Below are positions 23,721 to 32,923 of a DNA stretch of 42,282 bases, one piece after another. The stretch is from contig CAMYIN010000083.1 of the NCBI GenBank assembly GCA_947258495.1, forward strand, positions 1-42,282, written 5' to 3'. Each line of letters begins with the position of its first letter. Within the stretch, counting starts at the first letter, position 1. A program made the position numbers and the translations under genes. Source of the stretch: an uncultured Gammaproteobacteria bacterium. GTDB lineage: Bacteria; Pseudomonadota; Gammaproteobacteria; Arenicellales; JAANXG01. A model generated the notes under the pieces. It made no database searches. It had not been told where the DNA came from and saw only the letters and a program-made list of their open reading frames with translations.

Positions 23721-24356
23721 TAGTTTAGCGGGTCAAAATACATTCTGACGCCGGAACAAGTCAACGATGGCTCCGTTCCTGCGGCTTCGCCATCTGGCGC
23801 CAAGCTCCTCGCGGCCTTTTTCCGTGTTCCCCGGCGCTCGACGACATGACACAGGTTCACTAGGATCTCGTTATCGGGCCGTCGTCGCGCACGCTCCCGG
23901 CATCGGGCGCCCTGCGTTCGGCCGTGAATAAAGATCACGCGCTGAGCACAAGGGCGACGACCATCGTCAGATTGATGTACCTGCGCATGGTCGAACTCGA
24001 TTTGACCTGCAGGACATGTACCGTAATTGCCCATCGTCCGCAACTCGCGATTGCGTTCTGCGCGTGGTCGAGCGGGAAGCGCCCGCCGTTGCTCGCAGGC
24101 AACGGTTTAACAGCGTTTATGAGTCCCGGCCTGGTAAAATCGCATCAACTGAGGATCGACCGCCGCGCTGCGCGGGCTATGCCGGGCACGGTCGGCCCGG
24201 AATCGGCAGACCGTGCCAGGGGTACGGTAGTCTTTCGTATTCAGTGGCTGCATTACCGAGGAAAACAATGCGTTACGCGGTGCCCGATTTCCTTGTATCT
24301 TTGTACCCGTGAACGCGACGATATGCGGCCGGACAACCCGGCCGGGGGGGCTTCAT

Positions 24357-25493
24357 ATGAATCTGCATCGAATTGTGTTCTTTGGAGTATGCTGCGCTGT
24401 CGTGCACAATTCCGCAGCTCAGGAGCGCGCGATCTCTCAGTACGACGTCCGCGCGGTGTTTGCGGACTCCGCGATAATCAAGATCTCGGAACCCGCCTAT
24501 CCGGGCAGCACTGTTCTGGCAATCCAAGGACTCCTGCAGCAGGGGAAATACGACGAGTTGAATCGTGCCTTGCACCGCCATCAAACGGAGGTTGAAACCG
24601 ATATCCTGGCGGAAGAGGACCTCTTCGCGGCGTACAGCGCCTTCGATACAAAAGACATATCCGATGAACCACGCTTTAGCGCATGGATCGATTCAACACC
24701 CGACAATTACCAACCTTATATTGCGCGTGCCTACTACTATTACGGCTTGGGGTGGGCGTCGAGAGGACACAACTGGGCCAGCGAGACGGAGCAGGAACAG
24801 TTCGACGCCATGACGGCGCACTTCGAAAAGTCTACGAAATATATCGCCGCATCACTCAAAATCGATAAAACGCCGATGGTCGCGTATTAGCTTCTCATCG
24901 GCATTGTGAATGCACAGGGTAGAGGCGATGAGGCGGAAATCGTTTTGACAAGAGCACTCGAGATCAATCCGGCAAGCTTTCAAGTAAGGGCTCATTACCT
25001 GAGAACACTTGCTCCACGCTGGGGCGGGTCGTTTGAGCGGATGCAGGCCTTTATCGATGAGTCGCTGGCCTATGGATCGCAAAACCCGAAACTGGCCGCC
25101 GCCATCGAACATTTTAACGCCGCGTTACGACTTGATCCAGACAACGCTTCCCTTCACTACCGAAGGGCCCGGGCGTATATCGACCGCAATCAACACGATC
25201 GCGCGCTCAATGATCTGAAACGGGCCATCCAACTCGATCCGAACGACATAGACTACTATCTGTTGATGGACTGGGTTTTAGCGAAGCGCAGGGACTGGTA
25301 TCAGATCATCCGCTACTGGGACCAATACATAGAACTGCACCCCGACAACGGACGCGCCTACGCCGAACGCGGCGGCGCCTACTATCACAAGGGAGACATC
25401 GCGTCGGCGGTCAGCAACGCAAAAGCCGCCGCCGATTTAGGAAATCCCGAGGGCAAGGAAGCCTACGAAAAACTCAAACACAGGGTTCGATAG
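24357..25493 (+). pseudogene. DUF4034/TPR-like protein interrupted by one in-frame TAG (24888-24890)
   Basis: ORFs 24309-24890 and 24906-25493 share a frame; ...KTPMVAY* is followed by LLIGIVNAQGRGDEAEIVLTRALEINP with no other stop. Confidence 0.7.
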
Positions 25494-25684
25494 CAAGAGG
25501 GTCCTCGGACAGTTCGGCGAACCTCACAAAGTTGGTCTTCCCTTACCGTGCAAAATTCTACGTCATCATTATCTGGGCCACGTCGCTTGGAAAACAGCGT
25601 GTGTTCAAAACGGATTTCAGAAGCCGACCAATGTTATGAGCATAGGTGTCTGTGTGTGGCATATGCGTTGTGTTCAATATAAAA

Positions 25685-26710
25685 ATGAATAACGAACTCG
25701 ACACGGCGATACAAACACCCATGATTGAAGGCGATGCAAGCGATCGCGCTGTTCCATTGCTTTCCGTGATTCTGACCAAGCCAGCCGGATTCGATGTTCT
25801 GCGAAGAACCCTTTCCCATCTTCGAACGCAAACCGTATGCGACAAATTAGAATTAGTGATTGTCGCGCCACGGCAGGCACTTTCTGATATTGAAACGGAT
25901 CAGCTTCACGACTTTGCGTGGTTTCGAGTAGTCGAAATTGATCACTTTCGTTCGATAGGCCGTGCGAATGCGGCCGGCATACGTGCGGCAGCCGCACCTG
26001 TGGTAGCGCTTGCAGAAGATCATTGTTTTCCCGATCCCGCCTGGGCGGAGAAACTCATTTCCGCGCATCAGGGGCCGTGGGCCGCGGTCGGTCCCGGGGT
26101 GGAAAACGCAAATCCGAATTCAATCGTAAGCTGGGCGGACCTTTTGATCGGTTATGGGCCCTGGCTTACGCCCTCTCCACGCCGTGAGGCCGAGTTTCTG
26201 CCGGGTCACAACTCCTCCTACAAACGGGCCATTCTGCTCGAGTACGGGAACAGGCTTGAAACAATGATGGAGGCGGAAACGATCCTCCACTGGAATCTCA
26301 AAGAGCAGGGACATCGACTATTGATGGAATCCGAAGCAAGAGTGGCCCACACCAACTTTTCTCTCTGGAGATCGTGGCTGCCCGCGCAGTTTTACAACGG
26401 TCGCCTTTTCGCCAGCATCAGATCCAGGCGGAAAAGTCCGGCCTGGCGCGTCCTGTATTTTCTGGGTTCTCCCCTTATTCCGATCGTGCGGCTGTGGCGT
26501 ATCTGGATAGGACTGCCATCCCGAGAGCTAAGAATAGAATATCTTTTCGCTCTGCATGCGTTGATCATCGGGCTCGCGGTCGACGGGGCGGGACAGATGC
26601 TCGGCTATGCAAGCGGAGCAGGAAACGCACGAGATAAGGTAGCCAATTTGGAAGTTGATAGATTCCGACATATCCACGAGCAGGATCGGATAGATATTTT
26701 CGCAGACTGA
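25685..26710 (+). CDS. Glycosyltransferase family 2-like protein
   Basis: LLSVILTKPAGFDVLRRTLSHLRTQ...LELVIVAPR; VVALAEDHCFPDPAWAEKL; upstream start 25646 also possible. Confidence 0.8.
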   Translation: MNNELDTAIQTPMIEGDASDRAVPLLSVILTKPAGFDVLRRTLSHLRTQTVCDKLELVIVAPRQALSDIETDQLHDFAWFRVVEIDHFRSIGRANAAGIRAAAAPVVALAEDHCFPDPAWAEKLISAHQGPWAAVGPGVENANPNSIVSWADLLIGYGPWLTPSPRREAEFLPGHNSSYKRAILLEYGNRLETMMEAETILHWNLKEQGHRLLMESEARVAHTNFSLWRSWLPAQFYNGRLFASIRSRRKSPAWRVLYFLGSPLIPIVRLWRIWIGLPSRELRIEYLFALHALIIGLAVDGAGQMLGYASGAGNARDKVANLEVDRFRHIHEQDRIDIFAD

Positions 26711-26721
26711 AGCGCGCTGGC

Positions 26722-27789
26722 ATGACCGTCCATGACGATGAAACGATTCCCGTTAGTATAGGCATTGTGGGTTGCGGCCGCGTTACCACATCAATACATC
26801 TACCCGCCATTCGATCAGTTCCTGGCGCCGAAGTGGTCGCCCTTGCCGATGCGAACCCAGCCGTAATCAACAACATGGCAGCACGTTCTCTAGTTCAGAA
26901 GTGTGTGACGGACTACCGCGCGCTGCTGGATGATTCGACAATTGATGCTATAGGCATATGTGTGCCGGCGCGGTTTCACGCAGACGTTGCACTGGATGCG
27001 TTGGATGCGGGTAAACATGTTTTTGTCGAGAAGCCCCTTGCGCTGACGCCCCGCGACTGCGATCGATTGATCAACCGGGCGGCTGACACCTCGCGTAAGG
27101 TCATGGTGGGCTTCAATATGCGCTGGCACCGATTGGCGCGACAAGCCCGCTCTATGATTGAAGAAGGCCTGATCGGGAAACTGGAGGTTATGAATAGTGT
27201 ACGCACCAGTTGTTCGAACGCTGTGCCAGACTGGCGCAAGCAGAGAAACACGGGAGGGAGCGTGTTTCTCGAGATGGCCATTCACCACTTTGATCTATGG
27301 AGATTTATGTTGGGCGACGAGGTCAAAGAAATAAATGCATTGAGTCGGAGTGGAAGTTGGGAGGACGAATCCGCCGTCGTTACCGCGCGATTGCGCGGCG
27401 GCGCTCTCGCCTCAGGTGCCTTTGCAGAACGCAGCAATCAAAACAATCGCATAGAACTTTTCGGAAGGTCGGGTTCTATCAGTGTAGCGTTCTATCAGTT
27501 CGACGGCTTGAAAATCTCAGATACGTCAAAGGTCCCCGGCAGCGTCCAGGAGCGATCTAAAAATATGAAAAATTTTATTAAGGAAATTCCGCGTGCACTC
27601 GTGGGTTCAAAGCGAGGAGGTGAATGGCAACGATCCTATATCGAGCAATTTAAACACTTTGTCCAAGCAATCCGTACAGACAAACCCATCGAGTGCGGTT
27701 TGCAGGATGGCAAGCGCGCACTAGCTATTGCCCTTGCGGCGATGCAGTCTACGGATACCGGCAGTAAAGTGTCTATCGCGCAGGAATAG
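26722..27789 (+). CDS. Gfo/Idh/MocA family oxidoreductase
   Basis: Rossmann motif VGIVGCGRVTTSIHLPAI; GKHVFVEKPLALTPRDCDRLI; FLEMAIHHFDLWRFMLG. Confidence 0.93.
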   Translation: MTVHDDETIPVSIGIVGCGRVTTSIHLPAIRSVPGAEVVALADANPAVINNMAARSLVQKCVTDYRALLDDSTIDAIGICVPARFHADVALDALDAGKHVFVEKPLALTPRDCDRLINRAADTSRKVMVGFNMRWHRLARQARSMIEEGLIGKLEVMNSVRTSCSNAVPDWRKQRNTGGSVFLEMAIHHFDLWRFMLGDEVKEINALSRSGSWEDESAVVTARLRGGALASGAFAERSNQNNRIELFGRSGSISVAFYQFDGLKISDTSKVPGSVQERSKNMKNFIKEIPRALVGSKRGGEWQRSYIEQFKHFVQAIRTDKPIECGLQDGKRALAIALAAMQSTDTGSKVSIAQE

Positions 27790-27832
27790 TTCTATTTTTA
27801 CGTTGATTGCTGTCAAAGACGCTATCCATTGC

Positions 27833-28720
27833 ATGACCAATCCATATGTCTCAGTCATCATTCCGACGTTTGAACGTCCTACATCGCTGCAATCGTGCGT
27901 CGGGGCGGTACGGGATCAAAATTATCCGCGGAACCGATTCGAAGTCATCGTTGTGGACGACGGCAGCGCAACCCGAATCGAAGATTGCGTACAGAATTTA
28001 TTCAAGGACGACCGAATTACCTTCCTCCGGCAAGCGAATGCAGGGCCCGCCGCCGCTCGTAATATGGGCGCTCAACACGCGCAAGGCGATGTGCTGGTTT
28101 TTACCGATGACGATTGTTTGCCGGGGAAAACCTGGTTACGCGAACTGATCGAGCCACTTAGGAAAGATACCACCATACTGGTTGGCGGACGTGTCATTAA
28201 CGGCTTAACGGGAAATCTGTTTTCAACCACCAGTCAGTTGATCATCTCGGAAGCGTATTCATACTTTCTCAGCAGGAATAGTGAACTAAGATTTTTTGCA
28301 AGCAATAACATGGCTATTTCGAGAAAGTTGTTTCATCAGATTGGAGGATTTGACTCCTCGTTTCGCACATCTGAAGATCGGGAATTTTGTGACCGATTGA
28401 TCCATAAAGGATATTCGCTCGTGTACCGCCCCGAAGCAATTGTGCGCCACTACCATGACCTTGAGCTTGCGACGTTTTTTCGCCAGCACTTCAGCTATGG
28501 GCGCGGTGCCTATCAGTATCATCGTGTCCGGGCACTACGATCTGATACTCAACTCAGACCCGAAACGGGATACTACTTGTCGGTATTTCGCCGGGCATTC
28601 GACAGCAGGCTATCGAGAAGGCCTTTTTCCGTTGCCGCCTTGTTGGGCCTTTGGCAGATCGCAACCATTTCGGGTTTCATGTGGGAGCGCATATCACGAA
28701 AAAGTCGCTTCCAAAAATAG
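27833..28720 (+). CDS. Glycosyltransferase family 2
   Basis: PYVSVIIPTFERPTSLQSCVGAVRDQNYPRNRFEVIVVDDGS; VLVFTDDDCLPGKTWL. Confidence 0.93.
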   Translation: MTNPYVSVIIPTFERPTSLQSCVGAVRDQNYPRNRFEVIVVDDGSATRIEDCVQNLFKDDRITFLRQANAGPAAARNMGAQHAQGDVLVFTDDDCLPGKTWLRELIEPLRKDTTILVGGRVINGLTGNLFSTTSQLIISEAYSYFLSRNSELRFFASNNMAISRKLFHQIGGFDSSFRTSEDREFCDRLIHKGYSLVYRPEAIVRHYHDLELATFFRQHFSYGRGAYQYHRVRALRSDTQLRPETGYYLSVFRRAFDSRLSRRPFSVAALLGLWQIATISGFMWERISRKSRFQK

Positions 28721-29251
28721 CCATGTCTGGATTCATGCCCTGCTTCTCGTCACAACAAGAAAGCTTTAGCGCCTGTTGGCAGGAATCAACACTATGCAAC
28801 GCTATGCGTGTATATCGGCGCCTCAGTTTGACCCCCAATCGGCGTCAAAATCGAAACTCAAACAATCCCCGTTTTCTTCAAATAGGTCAATAAGTTAGGT
28901 AGACCTTGGTGAGGTCAGAGTTCCAGGCCGATCTGTACGTTTGACACGACGCCGATTCACAACGAGTTCGCAGCAGACTGCAAGGAGTGGACGGAGTCCA
29001 CGTCGAACCCCTCTCACTAACTATTCCCTGTTAACGGGAAAAATACAGGGAAATCTGAAAAAATTGATGCACCGAAATGCATGTAATTCGCCCCGCACTG
29101 TTGATTTATGGCCATATTTGCAACCCTGGGAATACACTTGGACAAACATTAATAGGGAAATATCAGGGAATTCTAGCCAACAGCCAATTCGCCGCGCGCA
29201 CGACTGCAGCTATTTCTTGAGCTTCCTGGACACCCGGCGTACGCTTGTCCC

Positions 29252-29479
29252 GTGAGCTACGAAGAAAGAATCAGTATTGACCCCGAAATTCGCAGTGGCA
29301 AGCCGTGCATAAAGGGCACGCGAATCACAGTCTACGATATCCTCGAGTATCTAGCTGGCGGCATGAACGAGGATGAGATTCTGTCTGACTTCCCCAGTCT
29401 TAACCGCGACGACATCAGAGCTACGCTTGAGTTTGCTGCCGACCGTGAACGCAAACTCTCGTCGTCATCCGCAGCATGA
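29252..29479 (+). CDS. DUF433-family antitoxin (GTG start)
   Basis: RISIDPEIRSGKPCIKGTRITVYDILEYLAGGMNEDEILSDFPSLNRDDIRATLEFAADRE. Confidence 0.9.
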   Translation: MSYEERISIDPEIRSGKPCIKGTRITVYDILEYLAGGMNEDEILSDFPSLNRDDIRATLEFAADRERKLSSSSAA

Positions 29480-29604
29480 AGCTGGTATTTGATGAGAACA
29501 TAAGCCCGAGGCTTATCGACACGCTCGCTTCCGTGTTTCCCGGGAGCGCGTATATTCGAAGCCTATCCATACGTTTGAACCCAGGTCGATTCACAGCAAT
29601 CTAG
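29476..29604 (+). pseudogene. Truncated DUF5615-like (PIN-like) toxin partner
   Basis: ATGA overlap with DUF433 stop; MKLVFDENISPRLIDTLASVFPGSAYI matches the family N-terminus, then diverges and stops at TAG inside an IS-end-like sequence. Confidence 0.75.
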
Positions 29605-29640
29605 AGGCGTTTATCGTATATTTGGATACTAGGGGCCTTA
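29596..29640. mobile_element. Solo IS end / relic related to the IS at 31156-32327
   Basis: GCAATCTAGA..GT..ATCG.AT..TTGGATACTA shared with IS terminus at ~32290-32325. Confidence 0.6.
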
Positions 29641-29781
29641 ATCATAATTCGTCGTGGACACGTTATACGCCGCACGTTGCACCTGTCACGTAACAGAATT
29701 TGGATTAACGATCAATGGCGAATCTGTTTTGTGTGGCACGAGGACGGCCCACACGACGTGGAAATTGTGGATTATCACTGA
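29641..29781 (+). pseudogene. 5'-truncated HigB/RelE-like toxin
   Basis: RIWINDQWRICFVWHEDGPHDVEIVDYH*, same C-terminus as the intact HigB at 30548-30829. Confidence 0.8.
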
Positions 29782-29796
29782 AACAGCAAAGGTGAG

Positions 29797-30089
29797 ATGA
29801 TGCGTAACAATATGCGTCCGATACTCCCGGCGAACAGTTGCGTGACGAGTTGGACGAACGTGGCATGAGTGGCAGCGCGTTAGCGCGTGAACTGCACGTT
29901 CCTGCTCCTCGTATCAATGATATTCTCGCCGGTAAGCGAGGGATCACCGCGGATACCGCGCTGCGACTGGCGCGTTACTTCGGCACGTCCGCCGAATTCT
30001 GGATGAACCTTCAAGCGGCCTATGAATTACACAACGCGTGCAAACAGGCCGGAAAAGAGCTAGCCGCGATACGGCCAAGCGCTGCCTAG
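29797..30089 (+). pseudogene. HigA-like antitoxin with N-terminal frameshift
   Basis: MMRNNMRPI + (1-nt deletion) + PGEQLRDELDERGMSGSALARELHVPAPRINDILAGKRGITADTALRLARYFGTS; intact downstream ORF 29838-30089. Confidence 0.75.
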
Positions 30090-30223
30090 TCGCCAGTATC
30101 GGTGAAAATGGAGGTCGAAACACGCTCGATCACGCGTTCAGCATTTTGAGCAGAGCCTTCGGCAATGTACTCGTAAATGGCTGTAAGATCCGCGCGTGCC
30201 TGCGGCATCCAGAGTAACTTCAT
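30086..30223 (-). pseudogene. 3'-truncated RelE/ParE-family toxin
   Basis: MKLLWMPQARADLTAIYEYIAEGSAQNAERVIERVSTSIFTDTGD*; ATGA overlap with upstream antitoxin; C-terminal half missing. Confidence 0.75.
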
Positions 30224-30408
30224 TCAGTAAGGCCAAACTCTTTGTGTAGGGTCTCAGTGTCCACGCCTTCGCCGGCCTCGCTTTCACGCAACCCGATCTC
30301 AATGGAACGGCGCACCGCGATCCGGTACATCACATCATCCCAAGTTGCGTCGTCCGGCAGGTGATCAACCAGTTCGTGCACCTGCTGTTTTACGTTCGCG
30401 CCCGCCAT
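30220..30408 (-). CDS. Putative antitoxin paired with the truncated RelE/ParE toxin
   Basis: MAGANVKQQVHELVDHLPDDATWDDVMYRIAVRRSIEIGLRESEAGEGVDTETLHKEFGL; 62 aa, overlaps toxin start. Confidence 0.75.
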   Translation of the reverse strand: MAGANVKQQVHELVDHLPDDATWDDVMYRIAVRRSIEIGLRESEAGEGVDTETLHKEFGLTE

Positions 30409-30510
30409 ACATCGTTGCCTTCAAGAAGAACGGGTACTTCGATTTTAACGCATCTGAATCCCGTTCGGCACAAAACATGTTGAGTGGAGAGCACAGCGCG
30501 CTTGTAACGT

Positions 30511-30540
30511 TTGACGTTATATAACGTATCGCGTTATAAT
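30511..30540 (+). promoter_or_regulatory. higBA promoter with overlapping perfect palindrome
   Basis: TTGACG (30511-30516), 18-nt spacer, TATAAT (30535-30540); palindrome ACGTTATATAACGT (30514-30527). Confidence 0.65.
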
Positions 30541-30547
30541 TCATTAT

Positions 30548-30829
30548 ATGATAAAAAGTTTTCGGTGTCGTGAGACCGGAGCCATTTGGCGAGGAACCGT
30601 GTCTCGACGGTTTTCTCGAGGCATCCAGCAAACGGCGCGCCGGAAACTTCGTATGCTGAATAACGCGCGTACGTTAACTGATTTGCGGATACCACCGGCA
30701 AATCGATTAGAAGCGTTAAAGGGAAAGCGGAAAGGTCAGCATAGCATTCGTATCAACGACCAGTGGCGTCTATGCTTCGAGTGGCGTGCTGGAGACGCCT
30801 ACAATGTGGAGATTGTGGATTATCACTGA
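30548..30829 (+). CDS. higB: HigB/RelE-family toxin (intact)
   Basis: MIKSFRCRETGAIWRG...RIPPANRLEALKGKRKGQHSIRINDQWRLCFEWRAGDAYNVEIVDYH. Confidence 0.92.
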   Translation: MIKSFRCRETGAIWRGTVSRRFSRGIQQTARRKLRMLNNARTLTDLRIPPANRLEALKGKRKGQHSIRINDQWRLCFEWRAGDAYNVEIVDYH

Positions 30830-30840
30830 GTGTGTTTACT

Positions 30841-31134
30841 ATGGCGAAACTGCATAACGTGCATCCGGGTGAAGTGCTTCTGGAAGAGTTCCTTAAGCCT
30901 CTCTCCCTAAGTCAAAATCGTCTGGCGCGCGATATCAGCGTGCCGCCTCGGCGTATTAATGAAATCGTTCACGGGAAACGTGCCATTAGTGCCGACACGG
31001 CGCTGCGGTTGGCACGCTATTTTGGGACATCTGACGCTTTTTGGATGGGTCTTCAGGCCGATTATGACTTGGAGGAGGCCGCACGACGACTCGGTGCCAA
31101 ATTGAATAAAGAGGTGCGCCGTCGAGTCGCCTAA
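30841..31134 (+). CDS. higA: HigA-family antitoxin (intact)
   Basis: HPGEVLLEEFLKPLSLSQNRLARDISVPPRRINEIVHGKRAISADTALRLARYFGTSDAFWMGLQ. Confidence 0.93.
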   Translation: MAKLHNVHPGEVLLEEFLKPLSLSQNRLARDISVPPRRINEIVHGKRAISADTALRLARYFGTSDAFWMGLQADYDLEEAARRLGAKLNKEVRRRVA

Positions 31135-31155
31135 CGTGTTGGTCGGGTTGCAGCC

Positions 31156-32327
31156 CGTACTACCCAAAAATTGGATCGATCATGCTGCGAGTCGGTAGTA
31201 GTAGTTCAGCATTCCACCGAGTCGTTCTCTTCGATTAATGTTACCGTCTTGTGCTCGCGTGCTGGTGGCGAGCGAACTAAGCAATTGGTTATCCAATCCC
31301 TGATGATTTCTCTCATGATGATAAGGTTTGACATACTCGTTGATAGCACGACGAAGTGATCCGAAACCGATTGGAATGATCCGGTCGAGGCATTCCTCTT
31401 TGATAGAACGCACAAACCGTTCCGCGTGCGGGCTGCAATTTGGAGAACGCGGGGGATAAGAAACAGACTCTACACCCTCTCGACGCAAGAATGCTTTGAA
31501 ATGATTGGTGAACTTCGTGTCTCGATCCATGATAAGGAACCGTACATCGTTTAACGCTCCATCGGACTCGTCGGTCAGCTGTCGCGCCACCTGAATCATA
31601 AACGCGCTGTTCGGGCTGGCGGTGATCCCGGCGATATGGACTCGGCGCGTCGCCAGATGGATCGTGAACAATACGTAATAAGTGACTAACCCACGCATCG
31701 TCCATACTTCTATAGTGAAAAAATCAGTCGCCGCCAGCATTTCCCAGTGGGATTTCAAGAAGGTGCTCCAAGTCGTGTGCTTTTGGCGCTCCGGCGCAGG
31801 CACAATCCCGTGGCGTTTGAGTACATTGGCGACAGTTGTGGAGCAGATTTCGTACCCGAGATTGACGAGAGCCCCTTGTATACGAACGTATCCCCATCCC
31901 AGGTTCTCTCTTGCCATTCGAACGATTAACTTCTCGATCTCCCGCCTGATCGGAGGTCGTCCCGGTCCCTTGTGAGGACAAGTCCATTTGCGGGCAACCA
32001 ATATCCGATGCCACCGCAGCAGTGTGTCCGGCGTTACCAAGGTCACGATCTCTTCGAGGCAAGCTCTGCCAAGCTTTTTCGCGCGCACAGCCAATCGACG
32101 ACGTTGTCGTCGGTGAGCTGCAGACGACGGCCGTTCAGCTACGCTTTCAAGATTCGATTCTCTGCCAATAGGTAGTTGATGACGTTCTGCTGGTGCCGGT
32201 TGAGCCAGCCCGCGAGAGTGACGAGAAGGAAATGGAATGGATGGAATGTGCTGCTCATTCCACCAGCGTATATTGATAAGAGAGTTACGGCAATCTAGAA
32301 GTGTCGATCGAATTCTTGGATACTACG
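31156..32327 (-). mobile_element. Insertion sequence with rve-type transposase and imperfect terminal inverted repeats
   Basis: Left CGTACTACCCAAAAATTGGATCGATC; right, reverse complement, CGTAGTATCCAAGAATTCGATCGAC. Confidence 0.75.
31180..32258 (-). pseudogene. Transposase (DDE/rve integrase core), N-terminus broken by TAG and a frameshift
   Basis: Intact 304-aa ORF 31180-32094 with integrase core; upstream LAGWLNRHQQNVINYLLAENRILKA* (TAG complement at 32139-32141), then a 1-nt frameshift before RRRLAVRAKKLGR. Confidence 0.75.
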
Positions 32328-32581
32328 TGTCTTGTTTTTTATTTGTCACCCGCTGTATGAATTGCCGCAACGGTCCATGACTGATCGCCGCGAAAAATGG
32401 GAAGTGGTACCAAAAAAGAGGCCCGCAGAGATATTTCAGGGTCAACCGTGAATATCGACGGACTGTTCCGTCTCTCAAGACCACGTCGCGGTCCAATGGC
32501 GATGCTAAAGTGCGGAAACTACGGGAACTCTGTACAGATTCGTGAGAAATGCAGGTTGCTTTTCTATAACCGGACGGAATG

Positions 32582-32670
32582 TGGCGGAGAGGGTGGGATT
32601 CGAACCCACGATACGTGAAACGTATACACGCTCTCCAGGCGTGCGCCTTCGACCACTCGGCCACCTCTCC
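32582..32670 (-). tRNA. tRNA-Ser (anticodon GGA), CCA encoded
   Basis: GGAGAGGTGGCCGAGTGGTCGAAGGCGCACGCCTGGAGAGCGTGT...GGGTTCGAATCCCACCCTCTCCGCCA. Confidence 0.95.
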
Positions 32671-32923
32671 GGAAACGGTTCGCCTGTCGCGCATCGCCTT
32701 TCGCCCCGTGCAGCCAGGCGATCTGCGTTCGGAAACGCGCAACGCTGGGCGAAGTAGACGGTGAAACGCACGCGCCGGGACACGACAAGGCGCGCAAAGG
32801 TTAAACTACTCACCGTGCATTGGCAATGCAATCGCAGCGCGGCGAGCCGCAGGCGGAGGGGTTTCCGCGCTTAGGAAGCCTTGGTCAAAACTAAGCGGGG
32901 GCCGGGAAGCGGGATGGAGCAAT

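Noticed and set aside
24185-24217. 9-bp stem hairpin GGCACGGTC...GACCGTGCC
   Set aside because: Large 15-nt loop, no T tract, isolated; not enough to call a terminator or RNA.
31128-31160. GCCTAAC at the higA stop as an integron attC core
   Set aside because: No matching GTTRRRY partner within a plausible distance before the IS; no integrase.
32505-32831. ORF with ...VSRIVGSNPTLSA... over the first tRNA-Ser
   Set aside because: The motif is antisense/sense translation of tRNA-Ser; typical spurious ORF.
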